Assembly (NCBI GenBank): GCA_958450365.1
Contig: CAUEEP010000939.1
Span: 186,001 to 250,000 of the forward strand
Direction: 5' to 3'
DNA: 64,000 nucleotides
From: Mesorhabditis belari
Lineage: Eukaryota; Nematoda; Chromadorea; Rhabditida; Rhabditidae
Each line of letters begins with the position of its first letter. The first letter of the stretch is position 1. This document shows, one piece after another, positions 22,334 through 34,100 of this stretch. The notes beneath the pieces were generated by a model. It saw only the letters and a program-made list of their open reading frames with translations. It made no database searches and was not told the DNA's origin. The position numbers were made by a program, and so were the translations under genes.

Positions 22334-22700
22334 CTACATTCTACGATCAGACTGGGTATTCTAGCTACGTTCTACGATCAGACTGGGTATTCTATATTGA
22401 ACACATAAAATGATAGTAGAGTTATTTGTATGATGCAATGTTAAACCCTCACAAATAGAGATGCTTAACGGTAAAATTAACGGTAACGCGCGTGATAGCT
22501 AGATTCCTGACATCATAAGCCGTTTAAAAAAGTTAACTACATTCTACGTTTATTAGAAGACATAGATATTGAGGAGAAAAAGAAGGCAGAAAGTGGTCAT
22601 TAAAAATCTATTACCGTTAATCACAAGTTAAGCATTTCTACTCACAAACCAAACAAATGCTTAACATCACAGTTTCTAATTTTTTTGCTTTTCAGACCTT
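22313..22700 (+). repeat. Triple 32-bp repeat over the aminopeptidase stop codon, and downstream inverted repeat
   Basis: The unit CGATCAGACTGGGTATTCTAG plus about 11 nt occurs three times (22314-22400); the stop TAG used above lies in the first copy. Downstream, 22458-22640 is a degenerate inverted repeat (GATGCTTAACGGTAA and its complement). An exon-like stretch 22696-22796, preceded by TTTTCAG, is open for 33 codons and ends in TGA but needs an incoming phase that no obvious donor supplies. A poly(A) signal AATAAA is at about 22867. Confidence 0.6.
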
Positions 22701-23294
22701 TCCATGAATCCAGTGGCACTTCCCATTCGCAACTCTAGCAATCTCATCAACTCTCAAATGAACGCCTATCCACGAGCCCTATTCAACCATCGTTGATTGA
22801 TATTCAATTGTTTGTGATAAACTTTCGATTTCGGCGTTTCGATCTCGTGGCATTTCTGATACATGAAATAAAAATTCCCGCAAAGTAACTTTGGAAAACA
22901 CAACTGTTTGTTTTATTTTCTGCGATCAAAAGATTGATGTGGTCAGGAAAGGTCAGTTTGTTCTTGAAAATCTCGTTAAAATTCATTCGATTACCATGCC
23001 TTGTCAAAACGTCACCAGGAGGGAAATTGAATACACATGTCACATTCTCGCGTCCAGAACTCCTTTAACGACCTTAATCGTGCTGCGGGAGATCGATTTC
23101 AATAGTACCATCGTCAAAACATCAAATTATAATTTCAAAGTCGTTAGACAACTACAAGTCGACTTTTTCTTTGTCTTTGTCTTTGTTTTCCGAAGTGTGC
23201 TTTTATTCGTTCGTACATACAAAACTTTATTTACTTACAAACAAAAGAGCGATTCAACAAAATGAATTACTAGACTATTGAGCTTACAAAAGAC

Positions 23295-24276
<982 letters not shown>

Positions 24277-24514
24277 GATGATTTGCTATCTGAAAATTAA
24301 AAATTAGTTTTGATGAAATCAAGTAAATGAAATAGGTTAGTATGTTCAAAATCTAGGATAGCTTATCGTTGCGCGTCTTTCGAGTAATTTTCGGGTTGAA
24401 AGAAAAGTAATAAAAGTTCAAAGTTTAAAGTTAAGCAAAAACTGCGGGCGGAAACCAAACTGAAGAAGAAAAAAGACGAGAAAATGACAATCAGACTGGC
24501 TTGTCGATAGGTTT

Positions 24515-24703
24515 CCGGACAAAAAGCCCCCGAGCTAAATTTTGTACATTTTTTTGCTAGTTTGCCAAAATTTTGTGCTTTCTAGCGATTTTTATTTATT
24601 TCCATTATCTTCTTCTATTCGCCATGGCAGTCGTTTACATGCCTACAATCATGGCAAACTAGCAAAAAGTATACAAAACTTAGCTCGGGGGCTTTTTGTC
24701 CGG
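24515..24703. mobile_element. MITE-like palindrome with CCGGACAAAAAGCCCC termini
   Basis: Left CCGGACAAAAAGCCCCCGAG and the inverted right end GGGGGCTTTTTGTCCGG. Flanks CTTGTCGATA (left) and CTTATCGATA (right) agree at nine of ten bases. The middle is about 80 nt without pairing. It lies about 240 bp upstream of the cyclophilin start and may overlap its promoter. Confidence 0.75.
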
Positions 24704-24719
24704 GAATCTTATCGATATT

Positions 24720-25082
24720 CTCGATAAAAACGGCATGCTCATGTTTGACCGTTCAGATCTCAGTTTCTAGGACAGCATCAATCTGCAAATTGTTTCATTG
24801 GAAAGCCAAGAATGTCAGCTTTTGATTGCTATTTTATACATAACGACTTTTAATGAGTAAACACCTCATAAACGTTATCAATACGTATCGATTATCGATA
24901 TTTGAGTATCGATAAGTATTGATAAGCTTTTTAAGGCACCTATTAGAATTTGCGATGTGTGAGATAGCAATCAAAAACTGAAATTCTTGGCTTTCCGATG
25001 AGACAATTTGCAGATTGATACTGTTCTAGAAGCCGAGAGCTAAACGTTCAAACATGTGCTTGCCGTTTGTATCGATAAGCAA
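24720..25082. mobile_element. Inverted repeat with ATCGATA core
   Basis: Arms of about 125 bp pair (for example ATCTGCAAATTGTTTCATTGG with its degenerate complement near 25010) around a centre containing repeated ATCGAT/ATCGATA. No coding frame. Confidence 0.75.
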
Positions 25083-25092
25083 GTCCAATGAC

Positions 25093-25739
25093 GGGGTAGG
25101 CTAATTTCCACCATTTTATTTTTTGCGCAACAGGGTCATTTGCGCAAATTTTTTGACGTTTTTAAGGGACTAGCGCGAAAGAAGAGCGGTGCGCTTTCTA
25201 AAGCGTTGAAGGTTTGCTAGAAAGCTTTCTAATCTTTTGATTCAGACTTTTTTAGAAGGGACCCAAGAATCCGCATCCATCGCATACTGCGGTCAGACTT
25301 TACGAAGAAATGATGCAAATAATCAACCGTTTCAAGCTTTCATCGGCTATCAATCTCACTGTTGGACAAAACTACGCACGGAAGAAAACTGTATTGGCTC
25401 GACAAAAGCAACGTTTTACTGCTATTTCTAATGGTCGCTTGCCCGGTTGCGATTTTGTGCAACATCTTTCTCAGCTTTTGGCTTATATTTAAAAAATTTG
25501 ATTTTCATTGTTGCCCTAACTTTCATTGTTATCGGGTGCACTTTTTTGTTAAAGCAATAAAATATTTTACTAATGGCTATTAGCTCCTAGGAAGGACTAA
25601 CTTAGACAAATATTGGAAGATTGCGCAAAAACTTAAAAGATTTCACAAAGCTTAATACAGTGTTAAAGTTGCGCAAATGACCCTTTTTGTGCAAAAAAAC
25701 GTACTTGCGCAAATGAAATGGCGGAAATCAGTCTACCCC
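25093..25739. mobile_element. MITE, family E, carrying a foreign 450-bp interior
   Basis: Ends GGGGTAGGCTAATTTCC and GGAAATCAGTCTACCCC, each followed inward by GCGCAACAGGGTCATTTGCGCAA or a variant. Flanking octamers CCAATGAC (25085-25092) and CCAACGAC (25740-25747) are a target duplication with one mismatch. Other family members (39365-39549, 61692-61949) are 185-258 bp. This 647-bp copy instead has an unpaired interior with a 60-codon open frame (25313-25492) followed by an AATAAA at 25556, suggesting a captured host or element 3' end. The protein is not recognisable. Confidence 0.8.
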
Positions 25740-26113
25740 CCAACGACAATAAAAAATTCTTTGTTTTCTGCACGCTTCCCAAAAGTTACAGTAAGCCAAA
25801 AGATATTAAGTCGTGCAATATTTTATAGCATTTTGTTTTGCTATTTAATAACACTTGTTGCAAAGAATTTTTCCTCTCTTTAAGGAGCAAAGAAGCACTT
25901 TAAAACTTGCATCCAATTTCTTCCGATTAACATTTACTGGTGATTCTTAAGGAAGATGAGCTCTCGCACCCATCATTCTTTCATTGATCGTCTTCAACAA
26001 TGGCTGACAACAAGGACTCGAAACCACCACCATCACCGCCGAGCAAGTTCGTTTTTATGCTGTTGTTTTTAACTTTTTAACTTGTTTGTTCAACTTTTTG
26101 CCGGTAAAAGGTC

Positions 26114-27061
26114 GGTGCTATCGAGGGAGACAAATTCTTTTCGCGAAATGAGCTGATTTTTTTGCACCTAGGGGTTTTTGATTATGCTGAATCGATTGGT
26201 GATGGTTTCACACAATATTTCACAACTTTTAGCAACGTTTATAACAATAGCAACAAAAATAACAACAAAGAAATGTCAACAAGTTAGCAACGAGGACATG
26301 ACTCAAGACAACGGGTACTTTTTGGCCCCTTCATCCCAGAATAAGTACATTAGGTTTTCAGTACATTTGTTATAAACGTTGTTAAAAGTTGTGAAATGTT
26401 GTGTGAAACCATCACTAATCGATTCAGCATAATCAAAAGCTCCTGGGTGCAAAAAAATCAGGTCATTTGGCGAAAAAAATTCCCTCCGCCGGTACTTGTG
26501 GAGTATCCGGGGGCTTTCAATATCCGGGGGGTAAAATTTAAGACCGGGGGTAAAATTTTATATACGTTATACACGACCCCTTTTAAAGATATTCAGCCGC
26601 TTAAGTGATTTGGTGGCAAATTCCCTTCAAATGTAAAGATATTCAATTTATTGAGGTGATTACTTGATTACGTGATTCGAGGTGATACTCGATCAAAACG
26701 TAACTCTACAAAAATTTATGTCATTATTAGAAATGTTGATAATATCCTATTGGCGGGTCATTTTTTCTTCAAAACCATTTTGAGGTAGTTTATGTGTTGA
26801 TGTGGGTCCGGCAGATGCCCAACCCACACGTGGTTTTGAAGAAAAGTGGTCCCCCAACTAGGATACTATCAAAGTTTTTTCAGAATGCGATATTCTGAGG
26901 TGAGCGCGCTTTCCGAGCGTGATGCGATTAAAATTTTATCCCCCGGATCTTATTTACCCCCCGGATCTTAAAATTTTCCCCCGGATCTTAAAATTTACCC
27001 CCGGATATTGAAAGACCCCCGGATACTCCACAAGTACCCCTCCGCCCACTACAATAGCCCC
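26114..27061. mobile_element. MITE, family F, split by a nested element
   Basis: In intron 1 of the aminopeptidase pseudogene. Left end GGTGCTATCGAGGGAGA and right end CCGCCCACTACAATAGCCCC are degenerate inverted copies. Long arms include TTTTTTGCACCTAGGGGTTT and AACGTTTATAACAATAGC with complements ending at 26490. The right arm is interrupted by the element 26491-27038. A second family F copy starts at 37660, where the left end is GGTGCTATAGTAGTGGGCGG. Confidence 0.85.
26491..27038. mobile_element. Nested MITE with perfect 8-bp target duplication CCTCCGCC
   Basis: Ends GGTACTTGTGGAGTATCCGG and CCGGATACTCCACAAGTACC are perfect inverted repeats over 20 bases. CCTCCGCC abuts both ends (26483-26490, 27039-27046) and is single in the homologous arm of the other family F copy, proving insertion. 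The arms contain iterated (T)CCGGGGG(T)AAA blocks. The centre has a smaller stem including CTTCAAAACCA / TGGTTTTGAAG. Confidence 0.93.
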
Positions 27062-28225
27062 AAAATGGCTTGCGTTTGCTTAGCTGCTAGTTTATGTAGT
27101 GTAAAAACTTAGCACGCTTAGTAGTTCGTTAGACATACCTTTAAACACAGTTAGAGAGCTTTCTAGCTTTGGCTTACCCCAAAATAATTTTGTAAAAATG
27201 GTGTAAATACTTTTCTCTACGATAGCTTGTTATTTTAGAGATCTGCCTTCTGACAACGATGCCAAAGCGAAAGTGGATATCGTGTTCGAGGTTTGTACTT
27301 GATCATTCAATACGGTAATGTATTTTTCTTTTAGAAAGTGACCTCCTCGGAAAAGCAAAGCAAAGACGTGAATGTTGGTGACTCGGAAAAAGCGAACAAA
27401 GAGGTAAAACGTCCTGCTAAAATACGATATAACCATTGTTTTTTAGAAGCCTGATCAATTGGAGAAGTCGACCAAGGAGGCCGACTCGGAGAAAGCTGAC
27501 GAAAAGGTACGACTCTTCATTTTTTTTTTGCTAACTATTCTTTTAGAAGCCTGATCAATTCGTCGAAAAGTCGACCAAGGAAAGTAGTTCGACCGACTCG
27601 GAAAACCCTAACAAAAAAGTACAGTTTTTAAAATGGCATTTTTAACAATAAAACTAATGTTTAGTCATCAAAATCACGTGGTGATTCGAAACTAGCATAT
27701 CAAGATCGTGTGTTGAAGGTTTCACCCGAAAGTGATCGAATGACAAAAGATGATGACTATGAGATGGGCCCACCAACTGGTGCAGAGAAAAAGGGAATTA
27801 TGGGCAGGGTAGATAGAAGATTAGTTTGCTTACTAATTTTCTTATTCAGAGCAAGAAAATTGGTGCAAAGAAGCTTCTCTGTTACTTGGCCGTGTGTGTT
27901 ATCCTTTTCCTCCTGATTGGTGTGTTGAATCTTGCTTTTCTATTGTAATTTTTAAACTTTTAGTTGGCTTCATCACGGGGATCATGCTTTTGATGAGGAA
28001 AACGGATAGTGGAACGGTCACAACGGAAGCTTTCATTGGAACTGACGGCATTGAATCGACGGCTACCACGTTGCCGATACGACTACCCCACGACGCGACA
28101 ACGAGCACTGGTGTAATGCCAACGACGCAAACGCTGCCTAACTCGACTGCAACTAGTAAAGCTTTGGCCTTACCGTTTTACCTAATTGAAACATTTCGGT
28201 TTAAAATGTATTAGAAAGTATTAGA

Positions 28226-28737
28226 TTGGCAACTTGAAAGTTGGTACACTTATTCATTGCACTTTTTAGAAATAACTATTGCGCCAATTAATTTACAGTT
28301 TTTACCGAAAAAAAACGCCCATTTATTCTCTAAAAAAGACTTTTGTCAGATTTAGAAAAGCTTTGGTTTTGTAGGTTTCTAGGGGGCAAGAAGTTGAGGA
28401 GCCAAAATGATGAACACTCGATGAAGCGATTTGAGCACTTTCTTCCACATAAACCTATTTTGATCCCAATAGGAAAAAGATAGATCATGAAAAGTTTGGC
28501 ATATAGTCGAATTCTCAGCGCGATTTGTCTAATTGCTTTAATTATATGTCTGTTTGAAGAATTTTCAGGAAAACTTGAATTTCTGCTCAAATTGGTTTCA
28601 AAAGTTACCCAAATTTGCTGAAGCATATCTTAAATTAGATAATGTATTACTTTTATTTAGAGAAGTCTAATTCAATTGATGTATTAAATATGTTGTCTGG
28701 GAAATACAAAAAGTGTACCAACTTTCAAGTTGCCAAT
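28226..28737. mobile_element. MITE-like element in intron 8 of the aminopeptidase pseudogene
   Basis: Ends TTGGCAACTTGAAAGTTGG and CCAACTTTCAAGTTGCCAA are perfect inverted repeats, with TA-containing flanks compatible with Tc1/mariner-type insertion. The pairing is only terminal (about 30 bp). The interior encodes nothing I recognise. Confidence 0.8.
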
Positions 28738-29019
28738 ATAATAGCAAGTAGCATTTGCTATGATGATTGTTTTTAGCTCATTCTCCTCCAACTTCAGCTC
28801 CACCTGACATTCTGTCAATTAGGTTCGATTTTGAATCAAATATTTAATGAATTTTCTTTAGGCACATGAGATACCGCTTACCGAAAAGCGTTGTGCCGGA
28901 ACTTTGGAGATGAAGGTGCTATTTTCTTTTGGAGCTATCAACTTTTTAATCACTTTTTCCAGGTCTACCTTCCCGGCTTTGGCAGTCAATTTCGTGAAGA
29001 AAACGCATTTCAAGCATAA

Positions 29020-29480
29020 AACATTTGTGCTTTTGATTGTGATATTGTAGTTTTGATGGTAAATTTTCGAAAAGAAAGCGCGTTAAATCGAATTTTTACA
29101 AGTTTTTGCGTTATGAAAAAGAATTTATTAAAAAGTTAAGAACGTGGAAAAGTTAAGATAATAACAAAGTTAATTGGACCGAATCCCAAACTTTTTACCA
29201 GCCAGCAGCATCTTGATCCCATTCGCCACCATCTTCTTGTTGAGTCTAAAGAGGGCCGTTGGGTTGAGGGTTTGTTGAGAAGAGACTTATTGCTCGCAGG
29301 GATACATCCACAAAGATCATCTCGGTTAAGCATCCCAATGCGAGCCTTCTCGTTTATCGATTCTCGTTCGACTGATCACTTTAGACGAGCACTCTACTTC
29401 ACTGAACATAATCATCCCTCACAAGTTGTCACCTTTTTGCTTAACCGAGTTGACTCTCTGTAGATGTATAATCGACAAGT
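29020..29480 (+). other. Unrecognised open frame downstream of the pseudogene
   Basis: An 84-codon open frame (about 29210-29463) contains LLVESKEGRWVEGLLRRD, STDHFRRALYFTEHN and HPSQVVTFLLNRV, with a stop TAG at 29461. It has balanced composition and no repeats, and resembles the C-terminal tail of a retroelement or a DNA-binding protein, but I cannot assign it. No upstream exon is evident. Confidence 0.3.
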
Positions 29481-29578
29481 ACCCTAAATTTTATGTAGTT
29501 TCCAAAAATCTAATTAGTTTTGTGGGTTAGAGGGGCGATTTTTTTGTAAAAACGCGCTTTCTCGATTTCTCCCTTATG

Positions 29579-29662
29579 AGCGTTGACCGAGTGGTCTAAG
29601 GCGCTGTGTGTCAGTTTGGCGCCAAAGAGGGGCTTCGTGGTTCGACCCCTCTGCAATGTTGG
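29579..29662 (+). tRNA. Leu/Ser-type tRNA-like sequence
   Basis: Begins GCGTTGACCGAGTGGTCTAAGGCGC in two parts, the D arm of a class II tRNA, and ends GTGGTTCGACCCCTC with an acceptor half CAATGT that pairs with GCGTTG through wobbles. The anticodon region CTGTGTGTCAGTTTGG forms no five-pair stem and the T arm has mismatches. Probably a pseudogene or tRNA-derived repeat. Confidence 0.45.
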
Positions 29663-31175
29663 AGTCTTTTTGAACGCTTTAAGCAACAGAAATTCTAATT
29701 AATGCCTCAACCTAACATTTCGATTGTAAAAAAATAGACTAAGACTAGTCTTCGTTAAGCAAAAAGTCGTTTGTCATTTTTAAAAGAGTTTTTGTTTTAT
29801 CTATAAAAATTCCTACGAAGAAATTGGCTGAATGAATTACTCTGAAAATTTGGCTATATACCAGACTTTTTGTGCTCTATCTTTTAACTTTTGACACGAA
29901 AATAGGTTTCCTTGGCTAAAATGCCTAAATCGCATCATCCAGCCGTCGCCGTCGCTCTTTTTGACTACCCGACTTCAGGCTCCCAAAAAAACCAAGACAT
30001 AAGACATTTAAAATCCGTTTTAATGTTATTTTGTGGAAAAACAATTAGTCTTTCTAATGAAATAAACCGTAGTTCAATTGGTGCATTTGTTGGTTGTAAG
30101 CGGAAAGGCGAAAAGGAATGAAAAGACTTTCTGGATAGCCTGGACAGCCTAATAGATCCGAAAGAGCAATTCTTCAGACCACGCTACTTGTAAGCAAAAG
30201 CTAAAGCCAAGACAATTGTTGGCTCAGGTCACGGTTGTTGATTTTGAAACAGCTTTGCAATGAGCTCTAAAATGACACTCAGCAGTCCACGTGCGAACAA
30301 ACAACCGTTTATCGTTGATTTCGGAATTTGGGTAAATTTTTGTCTGTCTTTCAAGTGATCCAATGATGTATTCAATATTTCAGTACTTTAGATAGTATCT
30401 TTCTATGTAAATGCAGATTAAGGTAACCCTAGCGCAAAATTCTTGTTATCTGGTGCGCTGAATCGGCTGTGTTCGTTTAAAAGCGTTTTCTAAAAGGTAC
30501 GCAAAAGCTACCGTACTCCGTTTGCTCTTTACCGGGGTACGGTAGTTTTGGCTAGGCTCAGCTGAAGTGTTTGAAGAGTTACAGTAATCCAAAAGCATTC
30601 TACGATTAGATTCTACGATTCAATCTAAATTTTTAATACTTTAGATCAATGCCCATAGGAAAAGGAACATAGTTCAATTGTTTTTTAGACAAAATTACGG
30701 TAAGTCACTTTTTACGGTAGTTACGGTAATACTTCTCGTAGTTAGCCTTCTCGTAGTGAGCTCTGGAGTACGGTAGCTTTATCCTAACAATAAATACGCA
30801 AAATTCACGCAACTAAGCTCTCAATTAAATTTAAACATAAAACAATCGAACATAATTCCTTTTCTGTTTTTTTAAGAAGATTTCTGTAACAAAAACTGTA
30901 TAGATTACTGTTTTAGGAATGATCGACTGTTGATTTTAAGAAGATTACTGCCTTTTGGTTACAGTAATCTTAAAAGTACCCAAAATACCCACCGTTTTGC
31001 GACATCCTTACCCCACACAACATCCAAACACTGTCACTACGATGAGAAAGCGATTTATAAAGCAATAAATATCAATCCAGACATTTTTGAACAAAAAAAA
31101 ACAGCAGAGGATCATCAAATACCCGTATTTGTGAGAGAAATTTAAGAAGAAAAGAACGGTGTAACTCTCTTGGTG
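29663..31175. other. Gene-less region
   Basis: No gene, tRNA or complete element is seen. Positions 30480-30800 contain several CTACCGTA/TACGGTAG octamers and GTTACAGTAATC. The 69-71 codon frames here (for example 29912-30121) lack splice sites and family resemblance. Confidence 0.4.
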
Positions 31176-34100
31176 TCATTTTATGCCGGTGCCTCGCAAA
31201 TTCTTGCCAATCACCGTATCGATTACCGAGTCGATCACGAATTGCACCTGGAAACGGATCAGATTTAAAAGAAGCCGAGTTCTGATTAGTGGCTTAATAA
31301 TATCTCCAAACAATTCCCCAACCCCGAAAACCCTCGGGTACAAATTTTCAGCTGACAAGGGAAGGCCAACTGGATAGGCTGGTCAAATGACATGAGCCAT
31401 AGACGATTCGACGCAGAATTTCACGCCGATACCGAATCTGCTTTCCGTTTTTGCTAAATAATACTCTATCAAAAGCTATACGCCCTCAAAGTTTTGTAAG
31501 GAGCTTCAAAAATCGGATCTTCACGGCTATCGGGGGTCGAGCGATTATCAGAGGCGATCGAGTTTTTTTGGCCAACTTGCAGCTCGATTTTAGATGGGTT
31601 TTTGTTAATAACTTTGGATGAAACAAATAGCTTCTGGAAGTTGACGTTCTAAGCTATCTAAATCTTATTAACACTTCCTGATCTGACAAGGTTAAGGTGC
31701 TTAAAAATGAGCTGCAAGTTGGCCAAAAACTCGGCCACTCCGATAATCGCTCGACCCTCCCAATAACCGTAAAGATCCCAAAAATCAAACATAAACCTTA
31801 AAGCCTGACTTCTGTTGCTGAAGAAGTGCAGGGGTGGCCAAGTGGTAATAGGTTAGAATACAAGGAAAGACCTGCCGGGTTCGAATCCGTCAGCTGGCTT
31901 TTTAGGTTTAAATGGCTTTAAATGGCCCCCGCGACGACTGATGAACAGTCATAGGCAATTTGATGTGAACGGTCTGGGCTCCTTATCTGTATTTGTGGGG
32001 CGCCCAAATTCGGTTGGGGGGGTAAGGAAAAAAACAAAAGCCAGCTGGTGGGTTCGAACCCGGCATGTTTTGCCTTGTAGAATACAAGGCACTCTGCCAC
32101 CCCTGCACTTCTTCCACATCGGTAGAAGTCCGATTTTAAGGTCTATTTTTGATTTTTGAAACTCCTTACACGTATAACTCCTAAATGCGTATAACTTTTG
32201 ATAGAGTGCTATTTAGCAAAAACGGAAAGCAGATTCGGTATCAGCGTTCAAATTCTGCTTCATAGACGTATGGTTCATGGCTATTTGGCCAGCCTATCCA
32301 GTCGACCTTCCCAGGTGAATACCTTCTTTTTGTGTCATCTATAAACAAGAGAAATCCCCAATATAAATGATTGGCGAGGTGTTCTTTTTGCGCCCGCGTA
32401 ATCGCTCTCCATCTGGCAAACGCCCAGGATAGATAAATGTTCCTTTTTCGCATGATCGAGAAAAAAAGCTCATCAAAAGTCAAGATCTCGAAGTTGGGCT
32501 TAGAAAATCCGTTGTGCAGCTGGGCTAACTTCAAGAAGAATCACAATATTTGTTACCAAGGCGTCTTCTAAAAATCAAGCCTTAAAGAAGGAGACGATTT
32601 CATTGATCGATTCAAAGATTTCGTTGTAAAGAAAAGGATACAAACTTTCGGAGATTGTTAATTGTGACCAGTTTGGATTTGTGAAAAAAAGAAAGGACGA
32701 CTCGTCGAACTTTAGCCTGGAGACGTGCAGATAAAGTGGAAATTTTTATCTTATCTTCTTATTCAAAACAAAGACATTTTGACACATTCGTACACAGTGA
32801 TGCCCATGTTGATGGCTGATGAAACTCTCCAGGGACCTTTGTGCGTCAATATGCCCAAATTTTTGGCTGTACTTTTGCCATAACTTCTGCATCCTGTAAT
32901 TCTAGCACTGATCCATTTCAGCCAGCCAGTTCTATGTTTTTGCAGCCGGATTGTTCCAGAATCACCCCCAACATCACCGATCAACACAATCACCGAACCA
33001 GATCAGAGCTGGGTCCGATTCTGGCCCCCACTGCGGCTCCAACTCCAGCCCGCCTAGCCTACAGCGTCCTTATGATTAAAACCATGGACTGGATACCATA
33101 TTTTCCCTAGTGCACCTCGTCGAGTCGAGCCGAGCCGAGCCGATGTCTATTTTACGGTTTCCAAGCTTTTCCAAGAAGCTTACCACTCCCCCACAAGATC
33201 TCATCGTCAGCTACATTTTTCGACCCCACATCGATAGGTTCTGATAAGCGGTTCTCGAGATTTCGAGCAATTTAGGCGACGCTCAGATTGCACTACTTTT
33301 AGAGAAAATACGGTAGATTTGATAAAGAATAGAGACAAGATTACGGTACTTTGTTGAAAGTTTACAGTTTGAAAGCTCTATGTTACGTCCGAATCCGAAC
33401 TGTGCACCCCGCCGAGCCGAGTTGATGCCTATTTTATGGTTTTCGAGTTTTTCCAGAAGCACAACACTCTAATCCCCTACAAGATCTCATCGTCAGCTAC
33501 ATTTTTCGACCCCACATCGATAGGTTCTGATACGCGGTTCTCGAGATTTCAAGGAATTTAGGCAAAGCTTAGGGGAAATACGGTAAGCCACCCACTTCCT
33601 GATGCGCTCAACACTTTTAAAAACGACTCTGTTAGAAATATTACGATGATCGATGAAATATTACGATGATGAAAAGAAACCTGTGTCGTGTCGGTTGCAC
33701 AAGTCTCGTGCACATACAACTTTCGATGCCTCCGATACTCGTTCATCGCTTTGAAAGTCTCAGCGAGAAATGACATCGCATCTTCATACGTATTTGCACC
33801 TAGATTTCATAGTTACAGTCATAGTAGTAATCCATTTCTTAAAAAATGTCCTTATTCTCTTGTCCTTCCCTCTCTGCCGTAGCCTTGTCTAATTTTTTTT
33901 TCACTTTTTGCTTGATTCTAGCTTCATAAAGGTAAAGCTTCATAAAGGATATCAAAAAATAGAAAAAGTGGATAGATTGGATAAAGAAAAAGACAAGATT
34001 ACGGTAGAAAGAGAAAGAGGACATGGTTTAGAAAAAGTCAAATCTTTTGCTTACCTCGATACTCACGAAAATATTGTCCCAATGGCACAAGGTGAATTTT

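Larger units (their letters stand above)
26000..29019 (+). pseudogene. Truncated aminopeptidase N-like pseudogene
   Basis: Paralogue of the gene at 15958. Phase-consistent exons are 26000-26046, 27239-27290, 27335-27403, 27447-27506, 27547-27618, 27665-27808, 27850-27919, 27964-28155, 28777-28822, 28862-28915 and 28963-29019. They encode a Lys/Asp/Ser-rich cytoplasmic tail with duplicated KPDQ.EKSTKE exons, a membrane helix (KLLCYLAVCVILFLL, VGFITGIMLLM), a Thr-rich stalk and the start of the peptidase ectodomain (YRLPKSVVPEL, VYLPGFGSQF). Exon 10 has lost several bases relative to the intact gene, which puts a TGA in frame just before the donor, and the copy ends at TAA 29019 with no catalytic domain. 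Introns 1 and 8 hold nested MITEs. It could still make a membrane-anchored peptide, but no enzyme. Confidence 0.85.

Noticed and set aside
22891..23265. 124-codon plus-strand frame between the aminopeptidase and cyclophilin genes
   Set aside because: It overlaps the 3' untranslated regions of both convergent genes, contains an FFFVFVFVF run and has no supporting splice or family evidence.
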